64,000 bases of DNA, from assembly GCF_001647285.1 (NCBI RefSeq), contig NZ_LRML01000008.1, forward strand, positions 62,001 through 126,000, written 5' to 3'. The DNA comes from Rufibacter roseus. Lineage in GTDB: Bacteria; Bacteroidota; Bacteroidia; Cytophagales; Hymenobacteraceae. Both the position numbers and the translations under genes were made by a program. Below the pieces are notes generated by a model. That model did no database searches. It saw only the letters and a list, made by a program, of their open reading frames with translations, and had not been told where the DNA came from. Positions 58,368 to 64,000 of the stretch are shown here, piece after piece. Within the stretch, counting starts at the first letter, position 1. Each line of letters opens with the position of its first letter.

Positions 58368-61286
58368 ATGAGAGACAATATTCTTGACCATATATTGAAC
58401 TACTCACCCGATATGATCTGCACCATTGATGTGGCGGGGAGATTTATTCAGGTAAGTGAGGCCAGCAGCCGGATTTTGGGCTACGGTAAGGAAGAACTGG
58501 AGGGGCAGTTGACTTTAAATTTCTTGCGTCATGAGGACAGAGCCGCCACAATAGAAATTCTAAAATCCATCAGGGAAGGAAAAACAGAAACAGAGTTCGA
58601 AAATACTGCCATCGGCAAAGATGGTCAAGAAGTCCCTTTGCTCTGGTTAGTGGTGTGGCTGGAAGAGGAAGACTATTTTTTATGTATATCAAGAAACGTT
58701 ACCGCGCAGAAGCAGGCTGAAAAGGAAATGCGCAGACAAGAAGCGGTTCAGCGGGTCTTGGTAGACCATAGCTCAGACATGCAGGCGCTGCTAGATGCCA
58801 ACGGAAATTATCTTTATGCGTCCGTTGCGGAGTCTTATGAAAAGGCTTTTGGGTACCGACCAGATGAGATAATGGGGGAAAATGCGTTTAGCTTAATTCA
58901 TCCAGAGGATGTTGCCAGAATTGAACAGGCCTTTTCGCTTCTTCTCCAATCCAAAGAAATTATACAGATTTCAGATATCCGGTTCAAGGCCTCCAGTGGG
59001 GAGTGGCGATGGGTAGAAACAACAGCAAGTAACCAACTGGAAAACCCAGATGTGCAAGCCATTGTCGTCAGTTCTAGCGACATCACTGAAAAGAAGCAAT
59101 TCCAGTTTAAATTACAGGAAAGTGAGCAGCGATTTAAATCTCTGTTCGAAAACAATCCGGATATAGTACTCTTCCAAAATGAGGCGGGAACAATATTGGA
59201 TGCGAATCCTGCTTTCCTCTCCTTTAAGGGTAAACAGAAGGAAGAGGTGGTAAATCAGCCGCTGGCAGCTTTCCTGCCGCCGGAGGTAGTGCCGCTATTC
59301 AGGCAGAAGCTGCGGGAGGCCTTCTCCGGCAACGAAGTCAGCTTTGAAGCAGAAATGACCTTTGAGAAGATAGGGTACAAAGTACTGAGTGTGGTGAAAG
59401 TACCTTTGTTCATTGCGGGAAAGATAGAAGGGGTTCACGCCGTTATGAAAGACATCACGGAGGTGAAACAGGCCAACAAAACTATTGAGCGGCAGGCCCA
59501 AAAGCTAAATACCATCTTTGAGAGCATCACTGACGCTTTTTTTACTTTAGACAAGAACTGGAACTTCACTTACACCAACACAGAGTTTGACAAGGTGCTG
59601 CTTACAGACAGCAGAGGGTTTATAGGCAAATGCATCTGGGACATATACCCGGAGGAGACCACCAGAGTCTTCTACAGAGAATATCACCGGGCTGTGGAAA
59701 CAGGAATTTCCGCCCATTTTGAGGCGTATCTGGAGCGGCTTGACAAATGGCTTGAGGTAAAAGCCTATCCCTCTGATGAGGGCCTCTCCGTTTATTTTAG
59801 TGATGTAACCACGCAGGTGCACCAGAAGCAGGAGCTTGAGAAGCTTTCTCTGGTGGCAAGTAAGACTTTCAACTCCGTAGTCATCATGGACAAAGAGTAT
59901 CGGATAGAGTGGGTAAACGCAAGTTTTACGAGGCTTACCGGCTACACCCTACCTGAGGTGGAGGGCAAAAAACCTTTCGAATTGCTGCTGGGGGAAGAGA
60001 CTAACCCAGTCACTGCCCAGCGCATCAGGAACAAGGCTAAGAAGGCCGAGCCAATGAAGGAAGAGGTGCTGGTGTACAAAAAATCAGGGGAGAAACGCTG
60101 GTTTGAGGTGGAGGTAACGCCTGTTCTCAATGAGGCTGGAAAGGTGGTCAGAATTATAGGGATGCAGACGGACATAACCGAGAAGGTATTTCAAAGGAAG
60201 GAACTTGAGAAGCTGTCACTGGTGGCCAGCAAGACGAGCAACAGTATCATCATCATGGATGCCCAGAGGCGGGTGGAGTGGGTAAACGAAGGCTTCAGTA
60301 GAATGACGGGATACACGCTTGAAGAGGTTGCCGGCAGAAACCCAAGGGAGTTTTTACCTGGCCCTGACACCGACCAGGTAGAGTTGCAGAGGGTCAGCCA
60401 AAAAATTGCGGAGGTGGTTCCGTTCAACTCTAACTTCATCAGTTACCGAAAGTCAGGTGAGCCTTTCTGGCTTGCAATGGATGTATCCCCGGTAAGGGAC
60501 GCAGCAGGCAGCATTACTCATTTTATCGCTATCCAGAAGGATATCACTTTCCGGAAAGAGGCAGAGGCCAACCAGGAGAAGATGAGCCAGACCCTGTACC
60601 GACAGAACAAGGACCTGGAGCAGTTCACCTACATCGTCTCCCATAACCTTAGGGCGCCGGTCGCCAACCTGATGGGCTTAACCGATTTAGTGGGAAGTAT
60701 TGACCCTTACTCAAAGCAATTCAGTGTAGCGGTATCTAACCTAAGACAAAGCGCCCATAGGCTAGACACGGTCCTCAAGGACCTGAATACCATCCTCAGT
60801 ATTCGGGACAGCAAGGGGCATATGGAGCGGGAAGAGGTAGACGTTCATCTGAAAATAGAACAGGTGCTCACCTCTTTGCAGGAGCGGCTCGAGGCTTGCG
60901 GAGGCAAGATGACGGTAGACTTGGAAGAGGGCCTTTGCCTTTGGGGAAGCAAAGCGTACCTGTACAGCATATTCTATAACCTGCTGTCAAACGCCATTAA
61001 GTTTAGATCAAGGAAACGTCCGCTCCAAGTGCAAATTAAGGCCAAAAGCGACGCTGAGGGAGGGGCTACAATTACCTTCTCTGACAACGGTTCAGGGTTT
61101 GACACTGAAAAAGCCAAGTACAGGGTTTTCGGACTTTACCAACGGTTCCACCATGAGGTAGAGGGAAGAGGGATTGGTCTGTACTTGGTGAAAGCACATA
61201 TTGAGGCAATGGGCGGACAAATAGAGGTGACTAGCGTGGTTGGAGAAGGCACAACTTTCCAAATCTTTTTGTCTAAAGTATTGTAA
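58368..61286 (+). CDS. Multi-PAS sensor histidine kinase
   Basis: A 972-residue cytoplasmic-looking kinase without membrane helices. Six PAS domains can be placed at about 5-120, 125-240, 250-365, 375-485, 488-610 and 611-735. The last two are near copies (EKLSLVASKT...NSV/IIIMD...GYTL) with a 123-residue period, so they arose by tandem duplication. A HisKA-type dimerisation region follows with the phospho-acceptor His759 in VSHNLRAPVANLMGL. The HATPase_c domain has LLSNAIKFRS, FSDNGSGFDTEKAK and GRGIGLYLVKAHIEAMGG. The second sensor kinase of the window; no response regulator is adjacent. Confidence 0.93.
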   Translation: MRDNILDHILNYSPDMICTIDVAGRFIQVSEASSRILGYGKEELEGQLTLNFLRHEDRAATIEILKSIREGKTETEFENTAIGKDGQEVPLLWLVVWLEEEDYFLCISRNVTAQKQAEKEMRRQEAVQRVLVDHSSDMQALLDANGNYLYASVAESYEKAFGYRPDEIMGENAFSLIHPEDVARIEQAFSLLLQSKEIIQISDIRFKASSGEWRWVETTASNQLENPDVQAIVVSSSDITEKKQFQFKLQESEQRFKSLFENNPDIVLFQNEAGTILDANPAFLSFKGKQKEEVVNQPLAAFLPPEVVPLFRQKLREAFSGNEVSFEAEMTFEKIGYKVLSVVKVPLFIAGKIEGVHAVMKDITEVKQANKTIERQAQKLNTIFESITDAFFTLDKNWNFTYTNTEFDKVLLTDSRGFIGKCIWDIYPEETTRVFYREYHRAVETGISAHFEAYLERLDKWLEVKAYPSDEGLSVYFSDVTTQVHQKQELEKLSLVASKTFNSVVIMDKEYRIEWVNASFTRLTGYTLPEVEGKKPFELLLGEETNPVTAQRIRNKAKKAEPMKEEVLVYKKSGEKRWFEVEVTPVLNEAGKVVRIIGMQTDITEKVFQRKELEKLSLVASKTSNSIIIMDAQRRVEWVNEGFSRMTGYTLEEVAGRNPREFLPGPDTDQVELQRVSQKIAEVVPFNSNFISYRKSGEPFWLAMDVSPVRDAAGSITHFIAIQKDITFRKEAEANQEKMSQTLYRQNKDLEQFTYIVSHNLRAPVANLMGLTDLVGSIDPYSKQFSVAVSNLRQSAHRLDTVLKDLNTILSIRDSKGHMEREEVDVHLKIEQVLTSLQERLEACGGKMTVDLEEGLCLWGSKAYLYSIFYNLLSNAIKFRSRKRPLQVQIKAKSDAEGGATITFSDNGSGFDTEKAKYRVFGLYQRFHHEVEGRGIGLYLVKAHIEAMGGQIEVTSVVGEGTTFQIFLSKVL

Positions 61287-61312
61287 AAAGCCTTCCTGAA
61301 GTGGCTATGAGG

Positions 61313-61702
61313 TCAGGTAATTAGCCATTCAAGGGCAAGAGATCTAGAGGGGAATAATTTAACTTCCAGCGGAAAGTCCATGGAAGTACTTAGGTAACAT
61401 AAAATCTGCAGTAGGTTGTTATCCCAATGAAAGTCGGTTGACTCGAGCAAGGCAACCCGTTTAAGTGCGGTAAAGGGAGCTACTTTTAAACCGAAGTTGA
61501 TGATTGGTTCAGAAACAGTACCGCCCTGTGGCTGTCCTGAGTCTAAAATTAACTCGGAGATATGTCTTTCTCTAATCGTTACGAAAAGAGAAACAAAGGA
61601 TCTGAAGAATTCAGGAGAGTTGACGCTCTCAAGGGTTGGCCAACTGGCAATAAGCCTTTTCCCTTCTATCTCCAACTGCATAACCCCAGCCTGTACTTCC
61701 AT
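61313..61702 (-). CDS. Small STAS/SpoIIAA-like protein
   Basis: A 129-residue protein with an alpha/beta pattern like the STAS or SpoIIAA-like fold (MQLEIEGKRLIASWPTLES, ISELILDSGQPQGGTVSE, KRVALLESTDFHWDNNLLQI). It lies convergent to the PAS kinase gene with a 26-base gap. Such single-domain proteins are common next to signalling genes in Cytophagales. No phosphorylation-site serine could be assigned, so regulatory function is only a possibility. Confidence 0.6.
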   Translation of the reverse strand: MEVQAGVMQLEIEGKRLIASWPTLESVNSPEFFRSFVSLFVTIRERHISELILDSGQPQGGTVSEPIINFGLKVAPFTALKRVALLESTDFHWDNNLLQILCYLSTSMDFPLEVKLFPSRSLALEWLIT

Positions 61703-62114
61703 ACTCCCAATCCTCCCTGAAGAAGTGTCATTAAAATCTAAATTGCAAATTTAATGTACCTAAATTTGTCAAGCAAGTTTTTTTATCTTAGCCCCTGCAC
61801 CTATGACAGGTCTGACAATAATGTTCTGTAGAGGCATATGAGTGAATTCTTCTATACATTCGGAAAGAGGAAGAAAGTATCCATGTAATAAAGGAGAAGC
61901 AACTTGCATTTTTAATAAGTACACATAAAAACAAGTGACCGAAGTCCAATAAAAAGCCCTTCAGTGAAAGTTAAAGGACTTTTTAGTAGTGCCCGGGAAT
62001 GAATGAACGAATTTTATACCCATACATTTGATCGTTGCCATTGATTACTTGTTAGTAGGAGAGGAGTGGTCATGATACTCTTTAAATTCAAATAACCGTC
62101 AGCAACTACATCAA
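61703..62114. other. Gene-free stretch
   Basis: No supported gene. The only structure is a hairpin with T-run at 61951-61985. The A/T content is moderate and no palindrome-family copy was found here, unlike most gaps of this size in the window. Confidence 0.5.
61951..61985 (+). terminator. Possible terminator
   Basis: AAAAGCCCTTCAG pairs imperfectly (two wobble pairs) with TTAAAGGACTTTT, followed by TTAG. It reads poorly as a terminator on either strand and may be unrelated to the flanking genes. Confidence 0.35.
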
Positions 62115-63047
62115 TTAAAACGGCAACTTCTGCACGTCTACTTTGCCACCTGATAGTATAATCCCTACCCTTTGGTTTTTCAGTGTCCCCTTTTCTTTTA
62201 ATAATCCAGCAAACGCAACAGCACTTGAAGGCTCTACCACAATTTTCATTCTTTCCCAAATCAAGCGCATGGCCTCTACAATCTCCTCTTCCTCCACCAG
62301 CACAATATGGTCAATTCCTTTTTTGATAATCGGGAAATTAACGTCGCCTAATTGCGTCTTAAGTCCGTCGGCAATGGTGGATTTGTTATCGTGCGTTTCA
62401 ATTTTATTTGAAATTAAGGAGCGGTAAGCGTCATCTACAAGAGCGGGTTCTGCTCCTACAACTTTTATTTTCGTTGAAAAATTTTCAGCTGCCAGTATTG
62501 TGCCTGCAACCAAACCCCCGCCTCCTACAGGAGCATAGATACAGTCCAAATCAGGATAGTCCTCAAGCAGTTCCAATGCTGCGGTTCCTTGTCCTAATAT
62601 CACATCCAGATCATTGGAGGGATGGATAAAAGTCAAGCCTTTTTCTGCCACCAGACGATTGGAATATGCTTCTCTTGCTTCATTTGTCGGGGGGCACTCC
62701 ACTACAATGCCTCCATACCCTTTCACAGCGTTCTTTTTTACGGTGGGTGCGGTGGAAGGCATCACTACATAGGCGGCTATACCTAAGCTTTTAGCGGCTA
62801 GTGACAGAGCTTGGGCAAAGTTTCCGGATGAATGTGTCACCACACCCTTCTGTTTCTGCGCATCCGTTAACTGCATAATGGCGTTTACAGCCCCGCGCAT
62901 TTTGAATGCACCCATACGCTGGAAGTTCTCGCATTTGAAGAACAGCTCACAGCCCGCTATTTCATTAAGCAAGTTGGATGTCAGGACTGGTGTTCTATGG
63001 ATGAATGGGTTTATCCTTTCCTGTACTTCGACTAATAGATTTTTCAT
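62115..63047 (-). CDS. Threonine dehydratase/serine racemase-like PLP enzyme
   Basis: A 310-residue fold-type II PLP enzyme. The PLP lysine is in FKCENFQRMGAFKMRGAVNA, the Asn-loop in THSSGNFAQALSLAA, the phosphate-binding glycine loop in PVGGGGLVAGTIL, and the end in LSGGKVDVQKL. Length fits the biodegradative, ACT-less type: threonine or serine dehydratase or serine racemase. Its start overlaps the RidA gene stop (ATGA), so both are co-translated. RidA hydrolyses the 2-aminoacrylate/enamine released by such dehydratases, which fits the pairing. Confidence 0.9.
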   Translation of the reverse strand: MKNLLVEVQERINPFIHRTPVLTSNLLNEIAGCELFFKCENFQRMGAFKMRGAVNAIMQLTDAQKQKGVVTHSSGNFAQALSLAAKSLGIAAYVVMPSTAPTVKKNAVKGYGGIVVECPPTNEAREAYSNRLVAEKGLTFIHPSNDLDVILGQGTAALELLEDYPDLDCIYAPVGGGGLVAGTILAAENFSTKIKVVGAEPALVDDAYRSLISNKIETHDNKSTIADGLKTQLGDVNFPIIKKGIDHIVLVEEEEIVEAMRLIWERMKIVVEPSSAVAFAGLLKEKGTLKNQRVGIILSGGKVDVQKLPF

Positions 63048-63424
63048 TCCTTAATCTCTGCTATGAGTTCTACTTCTAACTGGTAACCATAGTGTAAAGC
63101 TGGCACGGGTACCACGGTTCTTACCGGCTTGTGGTCTCCCATGAAAGAGGCGTAAAGTTTATTGAACTCCGGCCATAAACTGACATCGGAAATGTAGGCT
63201 GTTACTTTCACTATCTTCTCCTTTTCCGTATCTGATGCGTGCAATATTTGAAGTATGTTCTCAAAAACTACTTCGAATTGCCTTTCAAAAGGTTCGTCAT
63301 GATGATGCGTTCCATCTGTTGAAACAGGTAACTGGCCAGAAACAAACAATAGGTTATTGGAGATGATGGCTGTGCTGTAATGCCCATTTGCGGCAGGCAG
63401 TTGTTCATTCGTGATTATTTTCAT
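63044..63424 (-). CDS. RidA-family enamine/imine deaminase
   Basis: A 126-residue RidA (YjgF/YER057c/UK114) protein that hydrolyses reactive enamines and imines to keto acids, protecting PLP enzymes from damage. The start TAIISNNLLFVSGQLPVSTD and the middle (QFEVVFENILQILHASD) match the family; the conserved arginine is in PVRTVVPVPALHYG, and the end is LEVELIAEI. It is overlapped by four bases with the dehydratase gene downstream and forms an operon with it. The family has several subgroups; which one this is cannot be stated. Confidence 0.9.
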   Translation of the reverse strand: MKIITNEQLPAANGHYSTAIISNNLLFVSGQLPVSTDGTHHHDEPFERQFEVVFENILQILHASDTEKEKIVKVTAYISDVSLWPEFNKLYASFMGDHKPVRTVVPVPALHYGYQLEVELIAEIKE

Positions 63425-63477
63425 GAAGCTGTGGTCAAATTAATAGTAATGATGTCAATATTGCTGCTAACTGCTCT

Positions 63478-63993
63478 CTAAGCATTTTTAGTCAGCATTT
63501 TCTCGAATGCTTTTCTCGGGCTTCCTCTAAAATATACCTCCCCGCAATAGACATAGCCTGCCTTTTCAAAGGTCTTCATCATAGCAACGTTATCAAAGTT
63601 GGTGTCTGCTTTAATGCTGTAGATGTGGTTGCTGAGCGCATAAGCTTCTATAAAATCCAATATCTTTTTGGCCAGACCTTTCCCTAAGTGATTCTCAGAA
63701 ATGGCTACCCGGTGAAACACGACAAAATCACTGTCCGTTAGCCACTTCCCTTCAATACGGGCATACTCAGGCTCGTCATTGATCAATACTGCGGTATAGC
63801 CAACTATGGCCTCACCTTCAGTCAACACAAATCCCACTCCTTTTTCAAGGTCATTCCTTACAACTTCCGGATTCGGGTAACCATCCTGCCACTGATTGCT
63901 GCCATCCGCTTTTCTGCGTTTAATAGCTCCTTTGAGGATATCCCAAATTTGATTTTGCTCCGCCAAGGTGGCTTTTCTGAAGTTATATTCCAT
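63478..63993 (-). CDS. GNAT-family N-acetyltransferase
   Basis: A 171-residue acetyltransferase of the GNAT fold. Motif A, which binds acetyl-CoA, is visible as HRVAISENHLGKGLAKKIL. The preceding strand VGYTAVLINDEPEYARI and the later IKADTNFDNVAMMKTFEKAG with YCGEVYF are typical. The substrate is unknown. It is the first gene of a minus-strand group with ridA and the dehydratase-like gene (54 bases apart), and may act in the same amino-acid setting. The start ATG is at the window edge and is complete. Confidence 0.88.
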   Translation of the reverse strand: MEYNFRKATLAEQNQIWDILKGAIKRRKADGSNQWQDGYPNPEVVRNDLEKGVGFVLTEGEAIVGYTAVLINDEPEYARIEGKWLTDSDFVVFHRVAISENHLGKGLAKKILDFIEAYALSNHIYSIKADTNFDNVAMMKTFEKAGYVYCGEVYFRGSPRKAFEKMLTKNA

Positions 63994-64000
63994 TGGTAAG

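Overview
The window looks like chromosomal DNA from a Bacteroidota bacterium, most likely a member of Cytophagales close to Hymenobacteraceae (Rufibacter, Pontibacter or Nibribacter type). The evidence is a set of promoters of the Bacteroidota form TTG-N19-TAnnTTTG (two perfect ones, upstream of the his and trp operons), an ExbB/ExbD/TonB set, a CarboxypepD_reg TonB-dependent receptor, an S46 dipeptidyl-peptidase, DUF2911 and DUF2027-Smr proteins, and a HisB fusion next to HisIE. The genus is inference; the phylum is well supported. No rRNA, tRNA, transposase, integrase or CRISPR array was seen.

Layout. 1-2.2 kb: the end of a SPOR protein, then exbB-exbD-tonB. 2.2-10.4 kb: folC, trmB, a TrpF-like paralogue, mnmA, a lipoprotein, rpe and a TonB-dependent receptor. 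11.6-19.3 kb: a complete histidine operon in the order hisG-D-C-B-H-A-F-IE, with a His-rich leader peptide at its start. 19.4-31.3 kb: a lipoprotein, a DEAD-box helicase with a structured leader, flavoprotein, epimerase-like and TPR histidine kinase genes, a DECR-like reductase with an SRPBCC partner, a DPP11-type peptidase and a YkvA-like protein. 31.8-37.8 kb: an A/T-rich, one-directional array of eight small genes in seven units, each closed by an attC-like site. This has the form of an integron cassette array without a visible integrase. 38.0-38.5 kb: RNase P RNA on the minus strand with an insertion in its P12 region. 38.6-41.2 kb: a DUF2027-Smr gene and two secreted or envelope proteins.

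41.2-50.6 kb: a complete tryptophan operon, trpE-G-D-C-F-B-A, followed by an ACT-like DAHP synthase. It is preceded by two tandem Trp leader peptides, each with its own terminator and a possible antiterminator. After the DAHP synthase comes a third leader-plus-terminator unit and then a phenylalanine-hydroxylase homologue that has lost all three iron ligands. The his and trp operons are nearly complete pathways from shared precursors: rpe and the PRPP-using HisG and TrpD enzymes connect to pentose phosphates, and the DAHP synthase feeds chorismate to TrpE/G.

50.8-64 kb: a lipoprotein, an M16 peptidase, a Tat-exported Gfo/Idh/MocA oxidoreductase, a metallo-beta-lactamase-fold lipoprotein, a six-PAS histidine kinase, a small STAS-like protein, and a threonine dehydratase-like enzyme with RidA and a GNAT acetyltransferase.

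Two kinds of non-coding repeat run through the whole window. The first is a roughly 40-bp palindrome with ends like CTGTTTT/AAAACAG, found in about 17 intergenic copies. The second is a set of degenerate, short-period word repeats (for example built from TCTTGTGTCTTA) that sit between genes, often directly against start codons in the his and trp operons, and once inside rnpB. The most notable findings are the attC array, the double trp attenuator, the iron-ligand-less hydroxylase homologue and the palindrome family.
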